Shown in pieces: positions 53,046-61,575 of a DNA stretch of 64,000 bases. Every line of letters starts with the position of its first letter. Position 1 is the stretch's first letter. Both the position numbers and the translations under genes were made by a program. Origin of the DNA: an uncultured Saprospiraceae bacterium (GTDB lineage: Bacteria; Bacteroidota; Bacteroidia; Chitinophagales; Saprospiraceae); contig CALLPN010000014.1 in assembly GCA_938015435.1 (NCBI GenBank), forward strand, positions 30,647 to 94,646, written 5' to 3'. The notes under the pieces were generated by a model that made no database searches, had not been told where the DNA came from, and worked only from the letters and a program-made list of their open reading frames with translations.

Positions 53046-54563
53046 ATGAGTGATGTAAGAGTAAGATTTGCACCTAGTCCAACAGGCCCGCTGCACATAG
53101 GTGGAGTACGTACCGCATTGTACAATTATCTGTTTGCCAAGCATGCAGGAGGTACATTTATACTTCGAGTAGAAGATACTGATCAGAATAGATATGTGTC
53201 AGGTGCAGAAGATTATATAGTAGAAGCACTCAATTGGTTTGGCTTGACTCCTGACGAAGGTCCGGGATTTGGTGGTGACTATGGTCCATATCGACAGTCT
53301 GAGCGTAAAGATCTATACGCTGAATATGCTTTAAAAATGGTAGAGCAAGGAAATGCATATTATGCATGGGATACTCCCGCAGATCTCGATGCTATGCGTA
53401 CTGAAGATGCTAATGCAAAATATGATGTAGTCACTCGTGTCAAGATGACTAATAGTATTACCCTTTCTGCTGATGAAGTGAAAGCAAAACTAGACAGTGG
53501 AGCTCCTTTTGTGATTAGACTTAAGATGCCAGAGAACGAAGATGTAAAGATTACAGATCTAGTAAGAGGTGAAGTAACCTTCAATACCAAAGACCTGGAT
53601 GATAAAGTGATACTCAAAGGAGACGGAATGCCAACGTATCATTTAGCTAATATAGTAGATGATCACCTTATGAAGATCTCTCACGTAATCCGTGGAGAAG
53701 AGTGGCTGAGTAGTACAGCACACCATGTCCTTATGTATAGATTTATGGGATGGGAAGCGCCACAGTTTTCACATCTTCCATTGATACTTAAGCCTACAGG
53801 GAAGGGTAAGCTAAGTAAGAGAGACGGAGCGAAATTTGGTCTTCCAGTATTTCCATTAGAGTGGAATCCAGGTAACGATGAAGAACTATATTCTGGATTT
53901 AGAGAATTTGGATTTTTACCTGACGCAGTGATTAATTTTTTAGCTTTCTTAGGATGGAATCCTGGAACAGAGCAAGAGATATTCTCATTGGATGAGTTGA
54001 TAGAGACATTTAGTATCAAGCGTATCGTAAAGAGCGGCGCAAGATTCGATTATGATAAAGCAAAATGGTATAACCAACAGTATATCATCAAAACAGAGAA
54101 TGATGTACTAGCCAAGATGATCAGATCAGAGGTAAGTACAGACTATAGCGATGAATACCTCACTAAAGCTTGTGGCCTTATGAAAGAGAGGGTAGAGTCA
54201 GTGGGAGATATCCCTAAAGTAGGTTCATTTTTATTTGGTACACCTACCGAGTATGATGCTAAGATGATCCGTAAGAAGTATAAAGTAGATAATGATCCTC
54301 ACTTCATAGCGCTTACAGATTTACTATCGAGTGTCGACACATTTGATGCTGAGAGTACACAAAGTGCTATCAAAGGATACATCGGAGATAACGAATTATC
54401 ATTTGGTGCGATCATGCCAGTACTAAGATTAGCGACTTCTGGAACTATGAAAGGGCCAGATCTTTTCGAAATGATGGAACTGCTCGGACGTGAAGAGGTG
54501 TTAGTTAGAATGAGAGATGGTCTGAATACGATCAAAAAGATCAAAGCCGAATCTCAATCATAA
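53046..54563 (+). CDS. gltX: Glutamyl-tRNA synthetase
   Basis: A 505-residue class I synthetase: HIGH-type motif in PSPTGPLHIGG, KMSKS-type motif KLSKRDGAK, and the Glu-recognition Arg near RVRFAPSPTG. All domains are complete. It is followed 40 bases later by a 61-residue acidic gene that is probably cotranscribed. In this phylum the enzyme charges tRNA-Glu and possibly tRNA-Gln if a GatCAB pathway is present. Confidence 0.97.
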   Translation: MSDVRVRFAPSPTGPLHIGGVRTALYNYLFAKHAGGTFILRVEDTDQNRYVSGAEDYIVEALNWFGLTPDEGPGFGGDYGPYRQSERKDLYAEYALKMVEQGNAYYAWDTPADLDAMRTEDANAKYDVVTRVKMTNSITLSADEVKAKLDSGAPFVIRLKMPENEDVKITDLVRGEVTFNTKDLDDKVILKGDGMPTYHLANIVDDHLMKISHVIRGEEWLSSTAHHVLMYRFMGWEAPQFSHLPLILKPTGKGKLSKRDGAKFGLPVFPLEWNPGNDEELYSGFREFGFLPDAVINFLAFLGWNPGTEQEIFSLDELIETFSIKRIVKSGARFDYDKAKWYNQQYIIKTENDVLAKMIRSEVSTDYSDEYLTKACGLMKERVESVGDIPKVGSFLFGTPTEYDAKMIRKKYKVDNDPHFIALTDLLSSVDTFDAESTQSAIKGYIGDNELSFGAIMPVLRLATSGTMKGPDLFEMMELLGREEVLVRMRDGLNTIKKIKAESQS

Positions 54564-54603
54564 ATCAGAAGTGAACTACTAACTTCTACAACGTTAATGC
54601 TAT

Positions 54604-54789
54604 ATGCCAAAGAAAATGAAAAAACAAGGAAAGCCAAATGTGCACAATGAGCTCAAAGGCTTTGATATCAAAATCAATGAATTTGGCGAAATGCAATCAA
54701 GTTTCGATATCGATAAACTCAACGACTTTCTCAACGATAATGTAGAAGATAAGAAGTTGGGCAATGAAGTGCTGGAGGAAGAGGAGTAA
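54604..54789 (+). CDS. Small conserved-looking protein after gltX (61 residues)
   Basis: A basic N-terminus (MPKKMKKQGKP) is followed by an acidic body with the phrase GFDIKINEFGEMQSSFDIDK and a very acidic tail. I recall similar small proteins in other Bacteroidota, but no family name or function is known to me. A clear ATG, the composition and the close spacing after gltX support a real gene. Confidence 0.7.
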   Translation: MPKKMKKQGKPNVHNELKGFDIKINEFGEMQSSFDIDKLNDFLNDNVEDKKLGNEVLEEEE

Positions 54790-54828
54790 AATATATCGAG
54801 AATTCTAAAGTTTTTTTATATTTGAAAA

Positions 54829-55683
54829 GTGATAACTAACCTTCAAAATTGGTTTGCCAAGCCTTATCCTAGAGTAATAGAAAACAAAGTTAAATTAGCA
54901 ATAACGAGTGTTGTTGCTATTGTTTGCTTTTTGATCTTGGTGATATTTAGACCTTTTGGCCTTCATGAGGTAACCCAAATCACTTACTTAGCAGGGTTTG
55001 GAATCTGCGCGTTTGTACCGCTTGCTATTTATTATTTTCTACTCCCCAATATATTTTCAAATGCATTTGATGAAGATCATTGGACTATTCGTAAAGAATT
55101 TCTAAGCTACGTATGTATTTTATTGGCGATTTCAAGTTTAAACTATTTTTATAATAGCACTATTGGTAAAGAAATCTCACCTCAGTATAATTTTTTTCAG
55201 TTCGTTTTTATGACAGTAGCAGTCGGAGCATTTCCTGTGCTAATTATGATCTACCTAACTGAAAGAATAGCTAAGAATCGAAACAACGAAGTAGCAATAG
55301 ATATTAATTCCAAATTAGATAAAGAAGATCATGTAGAGCCTAGTAGTAGAATTACTATTGTATCCAATAATAAGACAGAGCTTCCTTATGACTTTAAGCA
55401 AAATGAAATTATCGCTGCTAAAAGTTCAGGCAACTATATCGAGTTATTCCTTGATACGGAAAAGTCGCGACAGTCAAAATACTTGATTAGACTTAGCATG
55501 TCGGAGTTGGAAAGTCAGATGATTGATAATGATGCATTTTTAAGATGTCATAAGTCATATCTAATTAATAAATCCAACGTTGAAAATGTACATGGGAATG
55601 CCAGATCTTGTGTAGCTAATATGCATAACGGTATGCAAATTCCGATTTCTAGGACATTTGACAGACATCTAATTAGTAAATAG
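54829..55683 (+). CDS. LytTR-type DNA-binding protein with membrane sensor part
   Basis: A 284-residue protein: four membrane helices in the first 150 residues, then a LytTR domain in the last 100 (KNEIIAAKSSGNYIELFL-type start, FLRCHKSYLINKSNVENV, PISRTFDRHLISK). It would bind DNA as a membrane-tethered regulator without a receiver domain. The start is GTG at 54829; TATATTTG at 54817-54824 looks like a -7 box but would leave almost no leader, so the start or promoter remains unsure. Confidence 0.85.
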   Translation: MITNLQNWFAKPYPRVIENKVKLAITSVVAIVCFLILVIFRPFGLHEVTQITYLAGFGICAFVPLAIYYFLLPNIFSNAFDEDHWTIRKEFLSYVCILLAISSLNYFYNSTIGKEISPQYNFFQFVFMTVAVGAFPVLIMIYLTERIAKNRNNEVAIDINSKLDKEDHVEPSSRITIVSNNKTELPYDFKQNEIIAAKSSGNYIELFLDTEKSRQSKYLIRLSMSELESQMIDNDAFLRCHKSYLINKSNVENVHGNARSCVANMHNGMQIPISRTFDRHLISK

Positions 55684-55726
55684 CTTTCCCATTCATCCCA
55701 AATCCTTGCTTTACAGCACATTGCGA

Positions 55727-55843
55727 ATGATTCTTACAAGTCTCGTTTTGTTCTTGCCTATGTTTGTTTCAGTCAATATCATCTTCGATTTTAAAAAAGA
55801 TGAATGGCTTAAAGAACATTTATTTACATATTTAAATCAATAA
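55727..55843 (+). CDS. Possible small membrane protein (38 residues)
   Basis: ATG at 55727 to TAA at 55841: one hydrophobic helix (ILTSLVLFLPMFVSVNIIF) then a charged tail DFKKDEWLKEHLF. It fills the space between the LytTR and DUF1761 genes on the same strand and ends five bases before the DUF1761 ATG. It may also be a remnant, since the frame is open upstream. Confidence 0.4.
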   Translation: MILTSLVLFLPMFVSVNIIFDFKKDEWLKEHLFTYLNQ

Positions 55844-55847
55844 CAAA

Positions 55848-56294
55848 ATGGTAGAACCAAATATTAACATCATCGCAATTGTAGTAGCGGCACTTATTCC
55901 TAATATATTAGGAGCACTTTATTATGGTCCTTTATTCGGAAAGACATGGATGAAATCAATGAATAAGACTTCTGAAGAAATGAAACATAAGAATGAAGCA
56001 GTAGTATATATTACGGCTTTGGTAATGGGATTTATCGTTTCCTTCTTTATGAATTTCGTTATGCAATTTCTCCATAAAGATGTCAATAGTGCCGGTGAAT
56101 TGATCATTGCAAGTCACAATACCTTTGGTCATGGCGCATTTCATGGTGCATTGTTAGCGCTTGCATTTGTAATGCCAGTAATAGTTTCATTGGGTCTATT
56201 TCATAAGTCTTCCGTAAAGAATATTTTACTAAACGTCGCTTTTTGGATTTTAAGCTTCGCAGTAATGGGTGGTATATTGGATGTTTGGACATAA
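55848..56294 (+). CDS. DUF1761 membrane protein
   Basis: A 148-residue protein of four membrane helices with the DUF1761 hallmarks ALYYGPLFGKTWMK at the N-terminus and the HGAFHGALLALAF segment in the third helix. Function is unknown. A very strong terminator follows, so it ends the transcript that begins at the LytTR gene or its own. Confidence 0.85.
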   Translation: MVEPNINIIAIVVAALIPNILGALYYGPLFGKTWMKSMNKTSEEMKHKNEAVVYITALVMGFIVSFFMNFVMQFLHKDVNSAGELIIASHNTFGHGAFHGALLALAFVMPVIVSLGLFHKSSVKNILLNVAFWILSFAVMGGILDVWT

Positions 56295-56319
56295 CTAAAA
56301 ACTAGATTTCCTATTTTCT

Positions 56320-56360
56320 AATCTTTCAAAGAACATATGTTCTTTGAAAGATTTTTTTTG
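56320..56360 (+). terminator. Perfect palindrome terminator after the DUF1761 gene
   Basis: AATCTTTCAAAGAACAT and its exact reverse complement form 17-bp arms (56320-56353), followed by a run of T. One of the strongest hairpins in the window. Confidence 0.9.
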
Positions 56361-56622
56361 TTAGATACCTAATAGTTTGTAGGTAAGTTGTAGACATATG
56401 TCAATTGCAGCACCTACTCCGACAAAGTCTTGCACATGCTATCCAGTTAAAATGGGTTTTTGCTAACCTTACCGTATTGATATTCCAATATGTATTGATC
56501 TAGAAGGAAATTGAAATATTTATTAAATAATTGATGAAAGTTGTAACGCTTTGAGAGAAGTGATCGAATATAGTAGTGTTACCAATTGTTAACTACATTA
56601 TTCAAACTTAAAAAAACATAAA

Positions 56623-57153
56623 ATGAAGTATTTTAAATCAATGAACTTATTCTGTATCGCATTATTTGCAAGTCTTACTATCGTGTCTTGTAGTAAAGAT
56701 GACAGTATTACAGAAACAGATAAAGAAGTAAAATTAGAAGCAACTTTTGATGTTAATAATAGAAGTGTTACAACTAATGCTTATGCTGCTTTCTGTAGTG
56801 ATAATGGAAAGGAATTGTTAAATGTCTCAAACAATCAAGAATTACTCAAAGGGTTTCCGTTTGATTGGGATGATTTACAAACGGATGATTTCTTCTTTCA
56901 GTATGTAATAGATGGAGATGTGGCATATGCAACTGGAGGATCTGTTTTTGGAGAAGACCTTGGATTTCTTGATCAACAATCTGTATTCGATGCGGCTACT
57001 ACTTATGACATAACATCAAATGATGGTTCAGTAGTTTCTGGAATGTATAGTGGAAATTTCTTAGCGTTTAATAACGATATGGAGTTGTTTCAATTTCCTT
57101 ATTCACTTAGTTTTAATGCTGAAATCGTTGAAGTAGCAGATTTTTGCAACTAA
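56623..57153 (+). CDS. Putative lipoprotein of unknown function
   Basis: A 176-residue protein with a signal ending VSCSKDD, a lipobox, and an acidic Bacteroidota-type surface export signal (SKDD after Cys). The body is rich in aromatic and acidic residues (FDWDDLQTDDFFFQYV) with no named domain. It stands just before an ECF sigma/anti-sigma pair on the same strand but is separated by a strong terminator. I do not recognise it. Confidence 0.65.
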   Translation: MKYFKSMNLFCIALFASLTIVSCSKDDSITETDKEVKLEATFDVNNRSVTTNAYAAFCSDNGKELLNVSNNQELLKGFPFDWDDLQTDDFFFQYVIDGDVAYATGGSVFGEDLGFLDQQSVFDAATTYDITSNDGSVVSGMYSGNFLAFNNDMELFQFPYSLSFNAEIVEVADFCN

Positions 57154-57164
57154 TATAAAAATTA

Positions 57165-57198
57165 ATAGATGGCATCATTATGATGCCATCTATTTTTA
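57165..57198 (+). terminator. Intrinsic terminator after the lipoprotein gene
   Basis: ATAGATGGCATCA and TGATGCCATCTAT make a perfect 13-bp stem with a 3-base loop, followed by TTTTTA. It overlaps the first codons of the longest reading of the sigma gene, so the sigma start is placed downstream. Confidence 0.85.
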
Positions 57199-57203
57199 TA
57201 TCC

Positions 57204-57752
57204 ATGGAAAAATTAAATAACATCATAAGATTATGTACACAAGGCAACGAAGCTGCGTGTAAATCTCTATATGAAGAATTTCTTCCTTATGGATATGGAA
57301 TCTGTAAAAGATACCAGATCTCAGAAAGTAATATCAAAGATCAACTCCAAATTATATTCTCTGCTACTTTTAAATCAATAAGCAATTTCGATGCTTCAAA
57401 AGCAAGTTTCAAAACCTGGTTTACAAGGATTGCAATAAATAAGATAATAGAAGAAAAAAGAAAATATAATCGAGCTCCCATTCAAGAAGAAATAAATGAT
57501 TACGATATGAGTTTTTCATATAGTAATCAATCTGAACTGGATGATAATTTGGATAGAGCCTATATAATGGATATTCTAAGTAAAATGCCTTTGAAGTATC
57601 AAGATGTTTTTAATCTAAGTATTGTTGATGGATATTCTCACAAAGAAATATCTGAGATGCTAGGTATTAGTATTGGCTCTTCGAGAATAATTTTGAATAG
57701 ATCTAGAGAATGGGCAAAAAACGCTTTAGCAAGCTTCTTAAAACACAGTTGA
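57204..57752 (+). CDS. ECF-type RNA polymerase sigma factor
   Basis: A 182-residue sigma-70 family protein with region 2 (DQLQIIFSATFKSISNFDAS, FKTWFTRIAINKIIEEKR) and region 4 (YQDVFNLSIVDGYSHKEIS, helix-turn-helix). ATG at 57204 is chosen over 57180, since the latter lies in the terminator stem. The stop and the ATG of the next gene are separated by one base, so it is coupled to the anti-sigma-like protein. Confidence 0.92.
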   Translation: MEKLNNIIRLCTQGNEAACKSLYEEFLPYGYGICKRYQISESNIKDQLQIIFSATFKSISNFDASKASFKTWFTRIAINKIIEEKRKYNRAPIQEEINDYDMSFSYSNQSELDDNLDRAYIMDILSKMPLKYQDVFNLSIVDGYSHKEISEMLGISIGSSRIILNRSREWAKNALASFLKHS

Positions 57753-57753
57753 A

Positions 57754-59109
57754 ATGAAAAAAGATAATAATCAGAATTTTGATAATTACATAAGAAAAGC
57801 TTTGGCTGAAGATCCAATAGTCCCTACTGGGTTAGATTGGGGAAGTATGGATATTGAAATTCCACAAAAGAAGAATCGCAAGCCTCTAATCTTTTTTATC
57901 ATCGGATTTGTATTGATCATAGGCATATTTTTCTCAGGATATTACTTCAACGAATACTCCTCTCAAAATGAAACGTTGAGTTCTGATATTATCGCAGAGT
58001 CACGGATCAATAATAATTTGATGGGAAGTAAATCTGAGATCAAGATAGATGAGCCAATTGGGATCAATGATGATGTAAGATCTAGTAATAATGGTATTAA
58101 TAAGACATTGAGTAAAGATGGTGTATTTGAAGATTCTAAGTCATTAGAATTAATCGAAACGTCATATAATACCAATTCAGTAAATAGATCAATAGTCGCT
58201 TCTGATGAGATTAATTTTAACGCTCAATCAGGTGATGTTACTAAGCAAAAACCCATTCCAACCATTCAACTGTCAAGTGTTTCAAACCAAGACGTGGGAA
58301 ATGATACAGACGATAATAATAATAATAAAGACAATGAAGCAACATCCAATTCGAGTGATGTTGACTTAGAATTAGTATCACTGAGCGTACCATTACTGCC
58401 ATTGTTTAATCCTAAGTCACTAATTGTAGGAAATAAGATTATGTCTTCACCGAATAAAATTGCTATTGATTTAGGTAATTACTCTAAGTCCAACAATGAA
58501 ATATATTTGAAATTAGGAATGAATATTGGCTCATTTAATTTGGCAGACGGTAGTGAACTAAATGATAAATTAGCTAATGTATTGGGTAGATCTCTACACT
58601 TAGGATATCGAAGAATTATCGGTAATAATTTTATATTGAATACTTCAATAGACTACAACGAGAGCCATACTGTTTTTCAACATTCTGAAGAAGTAAGAAG
58701 ACAAGTTAGCCTGATGGGTCAATCTCAAATAATTACTTGTCAACATACGTATCAAAATAATTATTCGAAAACGATAGGAGTAAGTGTAGGACTAGGATAT
58801 AGACTTGGAATTTCCAATAATTTCGAAATTCAAACTAATATTAATCTAAATAGTAACAAGTTAATATCGCTTTCTGGATTGACTCTTAGTAAAGATGAAG
58901 TAGTTAACCTAAATGATCTACAATATGGCAGGAGAATAGACTTAAACATTGCTCCGTCAGTAGAACTTCGATATTCGATAAATGATAATTTCGGAATTCA
59001 ATTGTCCTACATTTATAATAGAACAATATCGAATGGAATTGATCTAGGGAATAATGTGCGAAGGAATAGTATGAGTCAATTTTTATCAGGAATATATATG
59101 ACATTCTAA
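57754..59109 (+). CDS. Membrane-spanning partner of the sigma factor, anti-sigma/beta-barrel-like
   Basis: A 451-residue protein with a cytoplasmic head of about 45 residues (DNYIRKALAEDPIVPTG), one membrane helix (residues 47-66), a long Ser/Asn-rich periplasmic linker, and a C-terminal part with beta-barrel-like strands (SLHLGYRRIIGNNFIL ... YNRTISNGID). This is the usual layout of Bacteroidota anti-sigma proteins with an outer-membrane-type domain. It is coupled to the sigma gene upstream. Confidence 0.75.
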   Translation: MKKDNNQNFDNYIRKALAEDPIVPTGLDWGSMDIEIPQKKNRKPLIFFIIGFVLIIGIFFSGYYFNEYSSQNETLSSDIIAESRINNNLMGSKSEIKIDEPIGINDDVRSSNNGINKTLSKDGVFEDSKSLELIETSYNTNSVNRSIVASDEINFNAQSGDVTKQKPIPTIQLSSVSNQDVGNDTDDNNNNKDNEATSNSSDVDLELVSLSVPLLPLFNPKSLIVGNKIMSSPNKIAIDLGNYSKSNNEIYLKLGMNIGSFNLADGSELNDKLANVLGRSLHLGYRRIIGNNFILNTSIDYNESHTVFQHSEEVRRQVSLMGQSQIITCQHTYQNNYSKTIGVSVGLGYRLGISNNFEIQTNINLNSNKLISLSGLTLSKDEVVNLNDLQYGRRIDLNIAPSVELRYSINDNFGIQLSYIYNRTISNGIDLGNNVRRNSMSQFLSGIYMTF

Positions 59110-59138
59110 TAACAGTAAATAGAATAAATGCCATTATG

Positions 59139-59178
59139 AAATGACGAGTAGCTAGATTAGTTATTCGTCATTTTTTTT
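59139..59178. terminator. Bidirectional terminator between convergent genes
   Basis: AAATGACGAGTA and TATTCGTCATTT form a stem with one mismatch; T-runs lie on the right side. It sits between the sigma partner gene and the convergent gene at 59177 and can serve both. Confidence 0.6.
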
Positions 59179-59662
59179 ATACTAATTCTGCTAATTTTAA
59201 GACCTCTTCCCTCATCGTCTGACAAGTATCGTCTAATAAGGTAAACCCATTACATACCACTTCAAAGCAACTGTCTTTTAATGGAATAATAATATGTCTT
59301 TGCTGGTCCCATTGGTTTGGATCATGCATTGGACCTAAAGCATCTAATGCTCTAAGATCTTCTATCCAATCCGAATCGATCACTTCTTGGAATATGAATG
59401 GCTCTAGTCCTAGCTCGTAATAGTAATGACCTTCCAATGATTCATCGTTAGGATTACCAAACTTATATTGAGCATATCGATTGAATCTAATAGAGGCGAT
59501 TTGATCTACAGGAACTCTATTGAAAGGACTATTTTCTGCGTCTTGAACAGAGATATCTTCTACATAGAAAATCAAGTATACATAATGCTCATTAGCGAGC
59601 ACTTTGGGTGTCGGAGCGGCCGCACTACATTTGATATTCTCTAGAATTGCCATAATCTCCAT
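59177..59662 (-). CDS. Conserved-looking soluble protein of unknown family
   Basis: A 161-residue protein. The stretch YKFGNPNDESLEGHYYYELG and the following PLHDPNQWDQQRH-like region (MHDPNQWDQQRHIIIPLKDS) with FEVVCNGF recall a widespread bacterial family without a name. His and acidic residues are frequent, but no catalytic motif is assigned. ATG at 59662 and one at 59653 are both possible. No operon partner. Confidence 0.6.
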   Translation of the reverse strand: MEIMAILENIKCSAAAPTPKVLANEHYVYLIFYVEDISVQDAENSPFNRVPVDQIASIRFNRYAQYKFGNPNDESLEGHYYYELGLEPFIFQEVIDSDWIEDLRALDALGPMHDPNQWDQQRHIIIPLKDSCFEVVCNGFTLLDDTCQTMREEVLKLAELV

Positions 59663-59865
59663 AATCTATCTGTCTACTAATGACGTGATCGGTAAGCGCG
59701 TAGCGATTGATGAGCACAAACGAAACTGTCTAACGAGCAAATAATGAACCTACTAACGATTACAAGCCGAAACAATTGATAAGCACAAACTGAGCAAGAG
59801 ATAAAGCAAGCAAACTTCATAATTCCAACATGAGTCTATTTCCGATTTACTTCAAATTCGAATGT

Positions 59866-60300
59866 CTATCTCAGTCTATCCATTGATTTTACGAGCTTAT
59901 CATCTTTACCGATTGCTCTTCCTGCTAACACAGCAAATATCAATGCTACGATTGGAGGATATATTCCCATTCCATCATTTACAGCTCCAAGTGCATCTCC
60001 AGTTCTCTCATTATAGATCAATAAGAAGGCTACAAGTGGTAGAAGGATAGACATCACCACTCCCAAATAAGACAATCTCTTTTGTAGAGGTCTATTATTA
60101 AAAAGGAAGATAGCTCCAAGAGTCACTAGACCACCAATTACAGTAAGGGCTAATAATATTGGGCTGTCCTGAATATTATAAACAAGATCGCTAAGTACGC
60201 CTGGGCTAGCCACATCAGTAGTAGCGAATGGTAATGCAAATTCTGACCAAAAGGCTGCACTTGATATAAGCAGAAATAAGCTTTGTATTCTTTGTATCAC
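59866..60300 (-). CDS. DUF4293 membrane protein
   Basis: A 144-residue protein with four membrane helices, beginning with the DUF4293 signature IQRIQSLFLLISS. The start is GTG at 60300, which places VIQRIQ at the N-terminus as in the family; the longer ORF start adds a poorly conserved head. DUF4293 is specific to Bacteroidota and its function is unknown. A TACATTTG -7 box (minus strand, 60362-60369) precedes it. Confidence 0.85.
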   Translation of the reverse strand: MIQRIQSLFLLISSAAFWSEFALPFATTDVASPGVLSDLVYNIQDSPILLALTVIGGLVTLGAIFLFNNRPLQKRLSYLGVVMSILLPLVAFLLIYNERTGDALGAVNDGMGIYPPIVALIFAVLAGRAIGKDDKLVKSMDRLR

Positions 60301-60376
60301 GAGGATTGATTTTAGTGTTTGTGGAATATTCAAGGCATATACGTACCTTGATACTTGTAAGCAAATGTAAAGAAAA

Positions 60377-61480
60377 TTGAATCTATCATATTGGGAAGAG
60401 AGGCACTATTTTGAAGATAACGATCTAATAGTGATTGGAGCAGGTATTGTAGGGCTATCGACAGCCATTGCCGCAAAGTCTGCAAAGCCAAATTTAAAGA
60501 TTTTGGTACTAGAAAGATCTTCATTACCATCCGGTGCGAGTACTAAGAATGCTGGTTTCGCCTGCTTTGGAAGTGTCACCGAGTTGCTTTCTGATAGTCA
60601 GCATATGTCATATCATGATCAAGTAGCATTGATTAAGATGAGATGGGAGGGTCTTCAGCTACTGCAAACTAATGTACCTCGAGTTGATATGTCTTATAGA
60701 TCTAGAGGCGGTGTTGAAGTGTTAGATACTTCGGATTCTTTTCAAATGTCAGCTTTGGATGAGATTACTAGGTGTAATACAATGGTGGCAGATGCTATTG
60801 GCTTAAAAGATTGTTTTTCGATCGTAGATCAATCACTTTCTACAACATTTCATAATAAAGCGATATACAATCAGTTCGAAGGAGAGCTTAATCCGATGTA
60901 TATGATGGCAGCACTACACAAGAAAGCCTTTAATATGGGCATTAATCTTCTCTATGGTATGGAAGTGGAAGCCATCGCTACAAGAGCGGTCAAGCTTTCT
61001 GATAGAATCCTTAACTCGTCGCTAATAGCAGTTTGTACCAATGGACTATCAAGAGCATTATTGCCAAAGTTACCTATGCAAGCCGTTCGTAATCAGGTAT
61101 ATGTAACTGAGAGATTGGATGATAATCCCTTGGAATCTTGTTATCATTATGATCAAGGCTATGTTTATTTCAGAGAGATTGACGGAAGAATACTGATTGG
61201 TGGAGCACGCAATCTATATCCGCAGCAAGAAACGACTTCAGAATTTGGGCAAACAGATAACCTTAAGCAACATTTGCAGTCTTTTGTCGAGGAGAAGATA
61301 TTGGGAAAGACCATCAAGTTTGAATACGAATGGAGCGGTATACTAGGCGTAGGAGAGATCAAGACACCTATCATAAAGGAAGTGATGGATGATGTCTACG
61401 TAGGTGTCCGACTAGGAGGAATGGGAGTAGCGATAGGGAGTGGAGTAGGAAAGTCTTTGGCGGATATGGTATTGTCTTAG
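60377..61480 (+). CDS. FAD-dependent oxidoreductase (DAO family)
   Basis: A 367-residue flavoprotein of the D-amino-acid-oxidase/glycine-oxidase fold. The FAD-binding beta-alpha-beta is DLIVIGAGIVGLSTAIAA, the conserved SGASTKNAGFACFGS segment and the C-terminal GVRLGGMGVAIGSGVG complete it. The start is TTG at 60377, the only one before the fold. The substrate is unknown; loosely similar proteins are proline/amino-acid dehydrogenase-like. Confidence 0.88.
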   Translation: MNLSYWEERHYFEDNDLIVIGAGIVGLSTAIAAKSAKPNLKILVLERSSLPSGASTKNAGFACFGSVTELLSDSQHMSYHDQVALIKMRWEGLQLLQTNVPRVDMSYRSRGGVEVLDTSDSFQMSALDEITRCNTMVADAIGLKDCFSIVDQSLSTTFHNKAIYNQFEGELNPMYMMAALHKKAFNMGINLLYGMEVEAIATRAVKLSDRILNSSLIAVCTNGLSRALLPKLPMQAVRNQVYVTERLDDNPLESCYHYDQGYVYFREIDGRILIGGARNLYPQQETTSEFGQTDNLKQHLQSFVEEKILGKTIKFEYEWSGILGVGEIKTPIIKEVMDDVYVGVRLGGMGVAIGSGVGKSLADMVLS

Positions 61481-61510
61481 AATAAACTACTTTAATCTTA
61501 ACAAGAAATT

Positions 61511-61518
61511 ATCTTTGC
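61511..61518 (+). promoter_or_regulatory. -7 promoter box of the OstA-like gene
   Basis: TATCTTTG matches TAnnTTTG exactly; a start site near 61525 would give a leader of about 50 bases to the proposed ATC start at 61576. Confidence 0.5.
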
Positions 61519-61575
61519 TGTAGTATTCAAATATATGAGTACTTACGTTTATTACTACGAAACAAATAATAACAC

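Noticed and set aside
57180..57203. ATG start of the second sigma factor
   Set aside because: It lies in the arm of a perfect terminator stem; ATG at 57204 begins the conserved domain.
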